Source of the DNA: Cladobotryum mycophilum
Taxonomy: Eukaryota; Ascomycota; Sordariomycetes; Hypocreales; Hypocreaceae
Reading direction: 5' to 3'
NCBI GenBank assembly: GCA_036429605.1
Contig: CM071589.1
Span: forward strand, 2,542,001-2,606,000
DNA: 64,000 nucleotides
Every line of letters starts with the position of its first letter. Within the stretch, counting starts at the first letter, position 1. The notes below the pieces were generated by a model. The model was given only the letters and a program-made list of their open reading frames with translations. It did not search any database and was not told the DNA's origin. Of this stretch, positions 22,034-34,528 are shown in pieces. The position numbers and the translations under genes were made by a program.

Positions 22034-23246
22034 GGCAAATAACAGGTAAGTGAGTGTGTGTTAAGCAGTGTTAAGCAGAGCAGAGCAGATGTTGTGGTTT
22101 TTGCGTGGCGAGCCAAATGAATACTCTCTGGTGAATCTGTATTCCTGATGAACTCTTATATAATGGATTCGTTGATGTGACGCAGGCACGCACGGTCCAC
22201 CTGCGATGTTCCGGGCATTTCCTAATCCGGAAGGATAATGTATATTGTAGATTATCTGGGGTTAAGTTGAGTCATAGGTTTTCATGACTCTTGAGTGCTA
22301 TAGTCTGAGTATAATGCGACGTTCCGAGCGTTTCCTAACCAGTATAACTTTGCATATACACGCCACAAGGATCATAAACGTTAGGTAATGGCCAAAACAA
22401 GCCAACACATCTTGGCAAGTCTACCTGCATTCTTCCCTAAGATCAAGGCCACCGATGAGCCTACATTCCCGTCTCCGACTTCCAACTTGATGACCCATAA
22501 ATATATGAGTTTATATGTGTGTATATATATCGTAATCGGGCTCGGTTCCATCAACAATGGGAATGGGAACCAGTGTCTAGGGCAGGGGAGAGGCCTAAAA
22601 AGCTGGGAGTCGCGTAGCATGCCCATTAGGAAATACATGTACACTCTCTCATCAACATATCGAAAGCCAAGGATGGGAAATAAATACCATGATGGTAAAT
22701 ATGGCAGACAGATCCACATCCATGGCCCCTCTTAATTGCCCTTATGTTTGTTTATGCGTCTTGCATCTGACAAAACCCTCCATGTCTCATCATTCCCCTC
22801 GCTTCAGTCCTTTTCTAGACTGTTATCAATTGCCTAGCCATAGGCTCTCATTCGGCTTTTTCCCATCTCCCGCATGAGAAAATACCATGCGTGGGAACTT
22901 GAGGCGACTGTGCTCAAGGCAATTTGTTGGGGATTTATTTCGCGGCTATTGAACGATAACGTCCTCCCGAGAGCCTGAGCTGAAATTGTGGCGCGGCTTA
23001 AAATACCCCAATCCCCAAGACAAGAGCCGGCCCATACAATGATCGATGCCTTTTACAGCGTAACCTTAAACTTTTACCTTGAATAATGTACCACTTTGAC
23101 ATCGTCTAATTTGTAGGGGTGGCGAAATAATTGGCAAGCTCTTTGATCTATAAGGCCACGAGCTCGCCCACACGTCTCGCAGGACAAGAAACATCCACAC
23201 ACTATCATCACATATTCCACTCATACCTTTATACAATCTGCCAAAA
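22034..23246. other. Divergent intergenic region, GST and GFA promoters
   Basis: About 1.2 kb between two divergent starts. A short repeat of TTAAGCAG units lies just upstream of the GST start (about 22060-22080). TTCCGGGCATTTCCTAA near 22209 and TTCCGAGCGTTTCCTAA near 22322 are a repeated promoter-like motif. No other gene is seen. Confidence 0.4.
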
Positions 23247-23731
23247 ATGCCGTCCGGAAGCTGTTGGTGCGGAAGCCTCAAGTATGAATACTCTGGTGAG
23301 CCTGCAATGGTGGTGAGTTATGATGATATCCGTGGATCTTTATCAAATGCATTTGGTAGCTTAAACCTAATCCTCCAAAGGGACTATGCCACTGCAAGTC
23401 GTGCCAGAAGATAAGCGGCGGGGCTTATACCACTGGCATCGTGATGCCCAAAGATCAACTCTCAGTCACATCTGGGACCCCCAAAACCTACACTCAGAAA
23501 CACGAGAGTGGAATGAATGTGACCATCTTCTTCTGCGGGAACTGCAGCAGTACCCTCTACAAGCAGGCCGACTCGGACATGCTTTTGCCGTTTTCCGTTC
23601 TCATGGCGGGGACTTTGGATGAGCCTGACAAGGCGGAGCTCATGAAGCCTCAGGTTGAGCTAAACTGCAAGGACCGCATGTCGTGGTTGGCGCCAGTGAC
23701 GGGCGCTCAATCAAGGCACGAATTCGAGTAA
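23247..23731 (+). CDS. GFA-family (Mss4-like) zinc protein
   Basis: 138-residue member of the GFA/CENP-V family (glutathione-dependent formaldehyde-activating enzyme-like). These are small beta-sheet zinc proteins; in most fungal copies the true reaction is unknown. Exon 1 is 23247-23312, the intron is 23313-23380 (GTGAGT donor), and exon 2 is 23381-23731. The metal ligands are visible as CWCG (structural CxC), CHCKSC (catalytic CxxC) and CGNC, in the correct order. The motif SGGAYTTGIVMPKDQLSVTSG after the CxxC is characteristic. It ends with an EFE tail and no targeting signal. It stands alone between a GST and an NLR; a role in thiol or aldehyde metabolism with the GST is possible but only inferred. 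Confidence 0.85.
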
Positions 23732-24180
23732 GGGAGAGCATTGATTCATGGGCACACCTTGTTGTAATTTATTAGTATCCAGGAACAGCAAGCAACCTCT
23801 GCACCGCGTGTATGGGTAGCCATATATATTTTAGGAACACTCCACTCTTCCTTGATGAAAGTGCCCACGAGTGAGACGGAAGAGCTCGGCAGCTACACAA
23901 GTTCAGTAGATAATGCTAAGATAGCAATTTTCCCCATATAGCAGCCCGCCGAGTGGGAAGTGTAAGCTGCTCGGGTTCTGATAGCCCGGGCGGAGCTTCC
24001 TGTAGTAAGAAAGAAGTAAGACTCCAGAACCAAGCCTCGGATCCTTTTCCAAAGCGGGGTCTCACAGCGTGGAACTCTTCCCCCGCGGTTAAGATTGAAG
24101 CTGCAGGGTCTCCGTATGTCTGCTCAAAGCAGCGAGAAACGCAACATCAAAGGCAAACTACTATTACTCAGAGAGTAACT
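23732..24180. other. Intergenic / upstream of second NLR
   Basis: The 3' flank of the GFA gene and the upstream region of the NLR. The NLR frame is already open from about 23953 but has no ATG before 24181, so an additional 5' exon here is possible. I could not settle one. Confidence 0.4.
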
Positions 24181-27100
24181 ATGCATGATCAGCGGACATC
24201 TCAAGATCTACCCCGGCGGCGAGCATTTACGCGGAATGTTAATTTTTCACCATCAGAACGTCGCCTAACTTTCGAATCGGCGCCATCAAGATCCTACGAC
24301 CAAGATATGTCCGCCCAGGATCCTGCCGGTGGTAATACTACATCTACGTCAGTGCAAGACAAAGAAGGGACAGACAGCCTGCCGAGCAACCAATCCCGAG
24401 AGAAGCTACGCTTCGTATTAACCTCATGGGAATCCCAGATGGAGGAATTAACACCCAAACAACGGGCGTTGTTCTCACAAGACCCCCAGCCTCGAGACTT
24501 TCAGGACTATGTGTCTAGGTTGCAGAGTAGCATTCAGAAAAGGGTAGATAACAGCAAGCTCTTTAGTCTTGCTCACAAGACCAAACCATTCTACGACCTT
24601 GTCAACTTGATTACTCCTATAGTATCGGCAGCTTCTCAATCCTGTCCTGTGCCACCGTCCGCTATTCTGGGTGGCATCACCTGTATTCTCTCCCTGGGGG
24701 TGCGAGTGTACGACTACCAATCCAAAGTCGTCGAGACGCTCACCTCCATGGCAGGCGAATTAGGCATCCTGGAAAAGTACCGTACGGAATCTCTCTTTGC
24801 CGGTGACGCAGACATTCAGGCGTCGCAGGTTGGTGTGGCTGTTGATGTCCTGAACTTTTGCGTCGCTGCGACCAACATGTTCTTTGACGAGGACGGCAAA
24901 GAGAAGAACGGCCTGTTGCTATCCTTGAAGGCGCAATGGAAGGATTTTGATGCCAAGTTTGGCGACATCAAGTCCAGATTTCAGCAGCATGTGGCCGAAC
25001 TAGAGAAGTTGAGGGCTTTGGCCAACAGCCGGCGACTTCGCCACATTCAACAAGGCGTTTCTGCCGTTGGCGATTCTCTGCAGTTTGAGCAAAAGGAAAG
25101 AAGACAGATGATTGCGGAGATGAGAAATGCCAACGGCCAGCGAGTTCTAGGTATGTTGTTTCTCTCATCCTAAAACCTATTTACCCAACAGAGGGGGGAC
25201 GGAGTGGACAGGGCTAATCTCCCATCTGTACAGAGGAGAGGAGAAGTCATGTCTTGAAGTGGCTTCCATCTTTGCCGCTCGGGAGAATCCAAGAAGATAC
25301 CTACGACAGAAGAGCCAAGGGTACCGGAAGATGGCTATTGGAGCATCCTCTATTTGAGTCCTGGCGCAAGAGCCCTACATCCGATGTCCTCTGGGTGCAT
25401 GGAAAGCCTGGTTGCGGCAAGTCACATCTTTGCTCTCGGGTAATCTACGATCTCAACACCGGTGACGACAGTGACGAATCCAACCCAGCTCTTGCTTATG
25501 TATATTGTAGTTCAACCCAATATACCGTCCGAATGGATTTGAACAGCCTTTTGGGATCCATTCTGGGACAGTTATATCTAAGACTACCGCCTCTCAGTGA
25601 GATTGAGTCCATTGCCGAACGCGCCGTCTCCGGAACCAAGGAGGGCCCCCAACGAACCGAGATGAAGGAATGGATCCGGGCCGTCTGCAAGAAGCTTCGC
25701 TCATGCTATATTATTATAGACGGTATGGACGAATGCAGTACCCTGGCGGACGGGAATTTCAAAGACTTTTGCAGCTTCATCGCTTCTTTAGTAGAGCTCG
25801 AGTCATCGTCACTCTGCATAAAGGTTATCATATTTAGTCGACCAAACTACCAGCTCATCACTCATGCCTTTGGTCGATTTCCGCAGATTCAGGTCGATGG
25901 CGGTGCCAACGACGACGACATCAAGACATATATATCTGAAAAGGTCGACGAGGTGAATCTAGATCCCTCGCCCGAAGAGCATCAAGGATTCTCCGATATC
26001 AAGGACATGATGTTTAACAAGGCGGGCAGTACCTTCTTGTGGGTCCGCCTAAAGGTCAAAGATTTCAAGGACATTGGGAGCGTGGAGGATATCAAGGAGA
26101 CCCTACAGGACCCTGTAGAGGGCTTGGACGAGCTTTATGGGGAGATGATTGGCAGGATATTGGGGCGCCCCAAATACTCCCGTGATCGTGCTCTGAGGGC
26201 GCTCATGTGGGTGACCAACGCATACAGATCTCTATCCAAACTAGAACTGCTCGAAGCCCTCTCCACGAAGCCCGGCCGAAGTGGGATGAACGCGAGCCAG
26301 AGACTCGCCCGCGATGTACCACTCACAACAGAATGTTCAGATCTCTTGGTCGAAGTGGGTGGACACTACCAACTCATTCACTCGTCGCTCAAGGACTTTT
26401 TGCTATTGCAGGACCCGATTCTGTCACCTTATAGAGAGTACCAACTCGAAGCGCACGATATCCTGGCCGAAACCTGCCTGACATACCTGAACTTTGACGT
26501 GTTTCGCTCCGTATTCGAACCAACGCCGAAAGATGTGACAAAATTGTTTCTGGAGTACCCCTTGCTCCAATATGCTACCTTGTACTGGGGAGATCATTTC
26601 TCCTTGGCGCATGGGAAGCAAAAAGGACAGCTCGATAGCTTGGCGAGGGAGCTTCTTCGAGCAAATGCTACGGTATCTCTCTGCATCGACATCCTAGAAT
26701 TTGACGAGTTTGAACGCGGCAGGTTCTTGCCCTCTGACGCCGCGACTCCGCTCCACCTCTTGTCTATCCTTGGCCTTCACGAACTAGCCCAAACGATGCC
26801 CGAGCTCCAAGCCCTGATCAACGAGCACGATCAGTTCCTTCATCTACCCATAGACTATGCCATGATGTACGAAGCAAAGGACATGGTCAAATGGCTTCTC
26901 GACATCTACCACAGACGAAGAGACGAAGACGGCGAGCCTTTTGTCACCTGCATGGATTGTTGCCAGACCTACCTCCTTCATCATGCTGTGAGCTCTGACT
27001 GGAGCGACATTGTCGAATCTCTTCTCTCGCTGGGATGCGATGCAGAACGTTGTGATTATTATGGTAAATCTCCGGTGCAAACGGCCGTGATTGAGATGGC

Positions 27101-28624
27101 GTATTCATCCTTGGATGTTCTGCTCAAGACCAAGATAGACCTACATTCCAGCGCCCCCGAGCAGCTGACACCGCTCACGTTGGCGGTGGACTTGGGCAAC
27201 CTGAAGGCAGTTGGGTTACTTCTCGCGGCTGGTGCAGACGTGGAACATAGGTCATTCCGGGGCTTGACAGCCCTGCACCATGCCGCCGTCTCTGGCGAGC
27301 CAAATGTCGCCGTCGAGCTCATCAAGAGCGGCGCAGAGATCATGACCACCGGTCCACTCCATGGAGAAAATGCGCTCCATATAGCAGCATGGCGGGGCAA
27401 CTTGGGAGTGGCCGAGCAGCTTTTGATCCGTTGCCGTAGTCTGGAATTCGTCGACGCCTTGAACTCCTACGGGGAGACGCCCTTGATTTTGGCCCTCAAG
27501 CAGGAGCACTTTGATGTTGCGGCGGAGATTCTCGAACGTGGTGCACGGCATGACCTCAACGAATGGGCTCAGATACTGCCCCAGATGTTCTTCTCCGAGC
27601 TATCCCGACAATACATGGGCACTAGTCGCTACGGTTACGACTTCGCAAGCGATCTCGTAAGAAAACTAGAATCGATATCCGAAGCCGGTGTCCAAGGGTC
27701 CTCTGAGCTGAACCGCCGCCATCAGAGTCCAACTCGAACCCTTATATCAGAAGCTGCCTCAGACGTTACCACGAAGAGTTTGACACAAGGCGAAACTCTG
27801 TACGAGATTTTACGCGAAACACTCATCCCGCTCCTAAAGAGTGAGGAACTCGATCCACAAATAAGGATGACATATGACATGGCGTGGCGAGCTTCACGCG
27901 CCCTGTTAAAACGGGATCTTACTCTGGATTTCGTGGACCTCGTCCAAAGACAAATAGCGGGCGACGTAGAGGGGGATCCGGAGAAGTAACAGCATTGCAA
28001 GAAGAGCGAGAAGGCTCTAGCATAAATGTCGCTAGCAACGCCAGCCACACTTCTCTCGAGGAGGTTCGATGCCTCGTCGCCGAAGAAGAACTAGGTGATA
28101 AAACTCTAGGCAAGGGAGGATTGTACAGCAGTGAGCAACCAGGAGCCAGCGACGACCCAACCAACAACAACAGTCAAGATGAAACCCGTCAGGACAAAAG
28201 GATGTGGACAGAAATCAGAGACGATCTCGTTGTTCCGGAAGTCTTGGATATACTAGGCTATAGATTTGAGCAGTCGAACTACTTTTTTTATGTTCACGAG
28301 TACCTAACCCATGTAAGTTTTTTGAGCATTTTTCTAATTATTACATTCCATCATTTATTTGTCTTGTCTTATTATTTTTATTTTATTTTATTTTATTTTT
28401 AAAAAAAATAAAAAAATAAAAAAAAAAGCCCAAAGCTAAATCCGGTGTTGACATCTTTTTCATCCCAGGACCAAATGTTGGACGCGATAGAATTATCAGA
28501 CGATATTCGACGGGGCTGGGGGAAAAGTTCAGAGCAAAGGACGACTGTGCAGCAGCGCAAATCGGCCAAGAGAATATGGTACGTGTTTGGTAAAAGAAAC
28601 ATGGCCAAGATTCATCAAGCATAA
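24181..28624 (+). CDS. NACHT-ankyrin NLR-like (STAND) protein with helical N-terminal domain; C-terminal extension in shifted frame
   Basis: The N-terminal exon (24181-25150) encodes a disordered leader, then a helical domain (LTPKQRALFSQDPQPRDFQ, ILGGITCILSLGVRVYDY) of the kind that precedes NACHT in fungal STAND proteins (Goodbye-like). The intron is 25151-25233. Exon 2 has the linker EERRSHVLKWL, P-loop HGKPGCGKSHL, Walker B CYIIIDGMDEC, sensor IIFSRPNYQ, a winged-helix/arm region, and C-terminal ankyrin repeats (for example LLAAGADVEHRSFRGLTALHHAA). The conserved frame stops at 27989. In another frame, from the G5 run at 27971-27975, coding continues to a clean GTAAGT...CAG intron (28313-28468) and a last exon ending at 28624. 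One extra G at that run would join them, giving about 1,400 residues. The first ATG in frame is at 24181; earlier starts are possible. Confidence 0.85.
28375..28428. repeat. T-rich/A-rich low-complexity palindrome in NLR intron
   Basis: Repeated ATTTT units run directly into A-tracts broken by single Ts. The two halves are complementary, so the intron 28313-28468 could form a long AU hairpin. It is simple-sequence DNA, not a recognised element. Confidence 0.6.
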
Positions 28625-30247
28625 GTATGTAGGTAACTACTAGGTAATAAGTTAGTACCTTATCCAAGCAGGTAGTGTGTTGCAAGGTCGGGTCAGACAA
28701 TACTAGATAGTAAATTATGATTCCTCAGATCCTTACTTGGTGCCTATACTTACAATTATGAAGACTCCACAGTAGAAATTGGCAGTTTAGGAGATTCCTT
28801 AGATCCTCCAGTCATCCACGCCGGAATAGCTCGAAACATGACCGCGGCATAAGACACATCAATGAAGCCATTTACCATGGTTTCACAGGAAGAAAACTCG
28901 GATCTTCGTTGCGATCCTCCGTGTGTCATGGCAATAACCCCCTCCATGAAGAGATAGATGGACTGTCCGTGGCAGAACAAGCGCGTGTGCTATACGCCCG
29001 CCCGGTGAAGTTTTCCCTGATCAGTATCTAGGCAGGTTACGCATGTCAAGCTCTGCTACGGAGTCCAACCAAGACATCACACCAGTGCCAACGTTGTATT
29101 CCTCAAAACCTCATCAATCGGCAAGACTTACCCTATAATAAACAACAAGCGCAAAAGCCCCGAGAGACAGTCCATATGTTTCAGCTACATGGGGAGGAAG
29201 GCCCACGACTCAGCTCCCTCCCCCACACGGCACTTGCGTCCCGCCCCAATATCATGTGTCATGTTTCACCTTCACATGCAGATCATGTAGGCTTGTGTCT
29301 GAATTGGGATTCGCTAATGCCGACCTTGGATGACTAAGAATGGTGATATTTGCGAGATCCGTACATGGGGAGGGAGAGATTGGGATCTGGGGAGATCTAT
29401 ACTGGCCATCTCATTTATATATAACCTTATAATTATTATCGTTTAAATAAATAAACAGCCAGTTATTAATAATAGTATTTACCATCAGTTATCTAATACC
29501 TGAGTCATAATATCTTTGTCCGTTACTCAGCTTCACTCTAATCTACTGCTAACATAAGATCTCTTGCTCGAGGTCATCCTTGTTAAGAAACCGTAACGAA
29601 TGGTCTGTTATATACTGATGTAAGGGGCAGTGCAGGCACGAAGTGCTAGCATTGACGGATCTTTTGCCATTTTGGCACTACGATCTATTGGCTTGGATAG
29701 CACCCCTTCTATACTCGTTACAGAAACGTCTGGAACATGATAATAAGCTTATTCGTATTTGGACCCGCAGACTCCAGCCTCTAATCCTTACAACAACTAT
29801 TATCTTACAACATCAAATCACACATTAATCTTCTACCGGACTACCCAGCGGCTTTTTCCCCGGACCGGGCGCTGTCCTAGTTAAGCATAACATTAACACT
29901 AATAAAGACTTGCACAAGGATAGGCATGCTGGAATACTGTATACGGCAGGTTCGTAGAATGAGTCACATTAGTTGCCTTCTCCATTCGGGCTGTCTTGTT
30001 AGTACGGCTTACTGAGGCTATAATCTGAGCGGGGCATTAATATAGGATCCGGAAAATTAGAAGTCCGGAAGGCCTACATACCTATATCAGTATTATAATA
30101 GAAGGAACAATACTGTAGGTTCTCATAATATAATAAAGGCGAGTCCCCTCTATTACTGAGTTTATAAAACTTGTAAATATTGCCTGGATTATATTTTTAA
30201 AAAAAAATCACACAGCTCACCTACTGATGTATATATCTCTGTCCAAG
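28625..30247. other. AT-rich intergenic region
   Basis: About 1.6 kb. The stretch 29400-30200 is strongly AT-rich with many stops in every frame, in keeping with an eroded repeat. No coding motif, tRNA or intact element was seen. It ends in the promoter of the secreted hydrolase, where an A-rich run lies near 30200. Confidence 0.45.
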
Positions 30248-31436
30248 ATGCAATTCTCCAAGACTGCCCTCTCTTCTCTTCTCTTGGCCCTTCTTCTGGA
30301 AACAGCAACGGCCGATGTCAATGCTGGGTTCAATGTCGAAACGGCGGCCCGCGTCATGACCGATAAATCCCAATACTCATGGGAATGGGGAACTGCTGCT
30401 CAGGCGTTGCTTGAGCTCTACGACAACAACATCTCCGTCTTCGGAGACAACCCTTTCCCCAATGGCAGGATCCCGAACGTTAGCCCGTCGATCCGCTCTC
30501 TCTCGTACGCTAAACCACACATCAACCGCAACAGTCAAGTCCTGGTTGATAACTCGGCCGTCGGCGACCCGGCTTCTCTCGGCGTGTCTGCCATTCTGCT
30601 CGGCCAGTCTGACAACGTATATACTGGCGCGGCAGATCGCCAGGCCGACTATCTCCTCAACAAGGCGCCCAAGTATAGGAACGGGGCCATCTCTCATCGA
30701 CCTGATGTTGGTGAGCTGTGGGCGGACAACCTGGCCATGTCGTTCCCATTCTGTAAGTTTCGCCGTTTATTATTCGCCCGAGGGCTCTTGCATACTAACA
30801 TATGTCGTAGTGGCATACCAAGCTGTAGCAAAGAATGACCGCGGCTTAATGAGCGAAGTCGTCCGCCAGATTAGTCTACAACGAGATATTCTCAAGACAA
30901 ACCAGTTCCTCAATTGGCAGCATATTATCGGCCCGCAGTCTCAAGATACTGGCCTCTGGTCTACTGGTAACGGCTGGGCCGCCTACGGCATGGTCCGCGT
31001 CCTGCATACTCTGCAGAAATGGTCGGGCTCGTCTAATATGTCGGACGAGGCACAAAAGCTCAAAGTCTGGATCAAGGAGATTCTAGACGGATGCTTGCTC
31101 TCCGGTCGTGATAACGGCCTCCTGCGTAACTACCTTAACGATAATAGCTGGTTTGGTGAGATTTCCGGCACCGCCGTGCTATCCGCCGTGGCCTATCGCA
31201 TGGCTGTCAACGACCCGGCCATGTTCCCCAAGAAGTACATTGACTGGGCGGATCAAAATCGCGCGGCTCTTTCCCGCCAGCAAGGTGCTGATGGCGTCGT
31301 TGTACCCGCTGTTAATCCTTACAACTGGCATGATAGAAACAAGTATTACAATGGCTCACCAGAAGGACAGGCCTTTATGGTTTACTTGTATACTGCGTAT
31401 AGAGACTGTGTTAACAAGGGCGTCTGTAAACAATAG
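30248..31436 (+). CDS. Secreted GH105/YteR-like unsaturated rhamnogalacturonyl hydrolase
   Basis: Six-hairpin (alpha6/alpha6) glycosidase of about 377 residues. GH88/GH105 enzymes hydrolyse unsaturated uronyl-rhamnose products left by pectin lyases. Exon 1 is 30248-30752, the intron is 30753-30810 (GTAAGT...GTAG), and exon 2 is 30811-31436. ATG at 30248 gives a clean signal peptide (MQFSKTALSSLLLALLLETATA); an ATG 21 bases upstream would spoil it. Family signs are WEWGTAAQALLELYD, the Asp-containing ELWADNLAMSFPFLAY segment, GLWSTGNGWAAYGMVRVL, WFGEISGTAVLSAVAYRMA and SPEGQAFMVYLYTAYRD near the C-terminus. It probably acts outside the cell on plant pectin. The frame is intact, and no other pectin gene is nearby. 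Confidence 0.85.
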
Positions 31437-34024
31437 TCGCCTAAGAAAACAAGCTACACCTATCAAGTTGATCTAGAAGCACAAGACTCCGCATCCGGTT
31501 CATTAGCTTTGTGTTATGTTGATTCCTTTTGTGATAAACCAGGTCCAGTGCAATAATGGAGCTGGAAAGATCATGGTACGATATTGGGTACCCTAAAGCT
31601 TCTCTATTCCCCCTACCATACATATACAATTACCTTGGACAAGCAGAAATTCTCAAGGCGATCGGATCACCTATCAAGTTTATACTTATTTCCCCAGCCG
31701 TCGATGCCAGTTTTTAAAGCATAAAGGACATTCTTCATGGAGGCTTTCTAGATGCTATTACTTATTTACTCGATCACGACATTAAAAGTTCACATTATGT
31801 ATAACGAGCGTTCCTTGTCTTACAGCAACTCATTAGCCAAATCGGTGAGGGCGATCCTGAGCTGCCACAATTACGGCATCAACTCGCCGAAGCACTGTTT
31901 GATCGATGTCAGATTACCCGGAATGTCATGGAGGGCCTTTTCGCTGCAAATCGTTTAGGAACCCGAGGTAGTTGAGGAACCCGAGGTTCTTGGTCAGAGT
32001 CAACAAGTGAAAATCACTTTTGACTTTTAACTAATATGATGGGTTTTTCCGATTCGAAAAGATTCGAACTCGAGAGTATTTGGAAGCGAGTTTATAAAGA
32101 AAAATGTAGACAACCAGTGTGCTATCTGACTCCCCACCGGACCGTTTATCTCTGTATCTCGATATTGCCCGCTTCTTAGTTTTCCGAGATACTAACAATG
32201 ACAACTTGGGATAAGGCCCTTTGGTATGCGGAGGACGGACTCAGACGAGAATTAGAAGATGGTCCATAATATATTCTCAGTAGTTTAATAACAGGGGTTT
32301 GAGGGGAGGGGGAGAGGATAGTCGGGTCTAGAAATGGCATCCACCCACGCAGTACCAATTCATCAAGGTGCAGGGAGTGGGCAGGATGGAGTATGAAACA
32401 GTGGAAGAAACTTGCATCATGAGCATCTTATTTTTTATCTTTTTCAGTGTCATGTATCATGTGTGTGTCATGTGTGCTGTTGTGTTGAAAATTGTAGTTC
32501 ATTTGCAGTGAAGTCTATGACGGGAGTCTAGGGTAGTTTTCAAGTCGAGACATGTCGCTACACCATGCCAATCTAGCGCACCATGCAAATCTACCCCAAG
32601 TTCAGCATCCTCACGAGCAAAAATGCTAGTCACCAACCCCCCCCCGGGTATACACTTCCAGAACTATATAGCTCACCAAGTTCCATTCGGCTAATTTTTT
32701 TTTTAAACCTGACGCATCCGGCAACTATACTCCGGCGACCAGCATCCATCTCATTAATTAATTAATTTCAACGTTACCATTTGCCCATGTAAAAAAACTC
32801 GCAACCTCCCGCAAGCATCTCCCCTCTGGGAAATCAAACCTGGAAGACTGCTCAATTAGGTAGGCGAGATTCCAAAAAACTGCTCATGCAACGAAAGAAA
32901 GAAAAAGAAAAGAAAAAAGCACTTGTTCTCCTTCTCCTACCCAACCCAAGGAGGGGCATAACAATCGCGCGAATCCTCCCCCTCCCCCCATGGATCTTCC
33001 ACGGCAGAACAAATCTGCATGCATGCAAGGGCCCCCTCCTCCCCATCGGGTAACCAATAATGCAGGTCTTAAAAATGCCCAATACACATGATCAATATCC
33101 ACAAAAGTTCTCACGCTCCAAACAAACAATGGGTATCAAAAACGGCAGTTGAATGAGTGAAAAAAAGGAGGAAAAAAAAGAAGAACTGAAAATGGTGCGA
33201 TTCAAGGCCCCCCTCCCTCCGGCTCAACTCCAAAAACAGATGGGGGGCAGTGGAGAAACAAACAAACATCGACAACGGTCTGCCGGTGCATTCAATCACC
33301 CCGTCGTCGACATGCGGGCGGGCGGGATCCAAATACCCACCACCGACCCGACCGGCTGCACCGAATGGATACCTCTGCAGTACCTAGTGTGTATACATCT
33401 GACATGTTGCAAGTTCTGGTAACCCCCCCCTTTTTTTTGTTGTTGTTTGTGAAACACCACGTGGGAGGGGAGAGAAGAAGGAAGCCCGATTTCCCTTTGG
33501 GAATCCACCTCGGCATTGCACTGATTGGCCCAGGCTCCTACGAGGGTACCCCCAAGATAAACCGGCTCTTGCTTGATGACAAAGAAACATGAGTGTCTCC
33601 CCCCTTTCGCCCCTTTCGGCCCGAGCTGCAGAGAGCAACGATTCGCTCCTCGTTCGGCCGAGTTAGTGATAGCAGTTAGCTCTAATTGGAATCATCGGTT
33701 CTGAGACACGAAAACCAAAACACGGGCCCCTCCCCCACTTCCTGCTTGAACAGCTCATTTTCTCGGTTCTTGGAATTCCCAAGACCGAGATAGTATCATC
33801 ATAATCATACCACTCGACGACTCTTTTTTTTTGTTTTGTTTTCTTTTCATGGCAATTAAGTTTTCCATGGTATATAAAATTCAGTGGCGCGCGCGTGTTG
33901 TCTGAGCGTTTCACATACCGAGGGAATGGCACTTCTTAACCTCGGAGGAGCTATGATAGATCCATCCCATCACACAAACCCAGCCCCGAAATGCAGCGAC
34001 ACCCGAACATGCACATACGCATAC

Positions 34025-34057
34025 GCACACATACACACACACACATACACACACACC
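34025..34057. repeat. (AC)n microsatellite
   Basis: AC dinucleotide array interrupted by single T substitutions, downstream of the Zn2Cys6 gene. Simple repeat only. Confidence 0.8.
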
Positions 34058-34331
34058 TCAAATCCACCCGTCAAAACTATCCCGGTAATCGTCTTCCGCG
34101 CTCCGATTGACGAGGCTGTTTACTTTCTGTCTTTCCACACGGACGAGTGCGCCATGCAGTGGGTTAGGGTTAAACAGTCCGTTCAGCCTAGTGGAGCGTC
34201 TTCCTCATCCAGTTAAACCCCCGTAACGTAGTCCCGGATACCTCCGAGAGCCATGATCCATCTTGCCGTGCGGCTGGATATGGCAAAACTAGACTCATTA
34301 TGAGGTCATTCGGCTCATTCAACTGGTCAAG

Positions 34332-34360
<29 letters not shown>
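34332..34360. repeat. (AC)n microsatellite
   Basis: A perfect AC array of about 14 units, roughly 170 bases beyond the 3' end of the Zn2Cys6 gene and possibly within its 3' UTR. Confidence 0.85.
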
Positions 34361-34364
<4 letters not shown>

Positions 34365-34528
34365 AGTAGTTAAAAAAAAAGGTGCTAGATTCAACTATAC
34401 TCGGTCCCGACCCGTCATGTGCCCAAACGGAATCTAACTGTAAAACTACCCCAACCCTATATGTGCTTCCCTACCTAATGTACAAACAAATATTGTCCGT
34501 GCCTCTAACCCAAGCCCAAAGCCCGAAG

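Larger units (their letters stand above)
31437..34528. other. Long intergenic region rich in simple sequence
   Basis: About 3.1 kb between the hydrolase and the Zn2Cys6 regulator. It is full of homopolymers (C9 near 32637, T/A tracts near 32693, C8 near 33422) and AC dinucleotide arrays (listed separately). Frames here are short and compositionally biased. It probably includes a long 3' UTR of the regulator at its right end. I see no gene or RNA. Confidence 0.5.
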
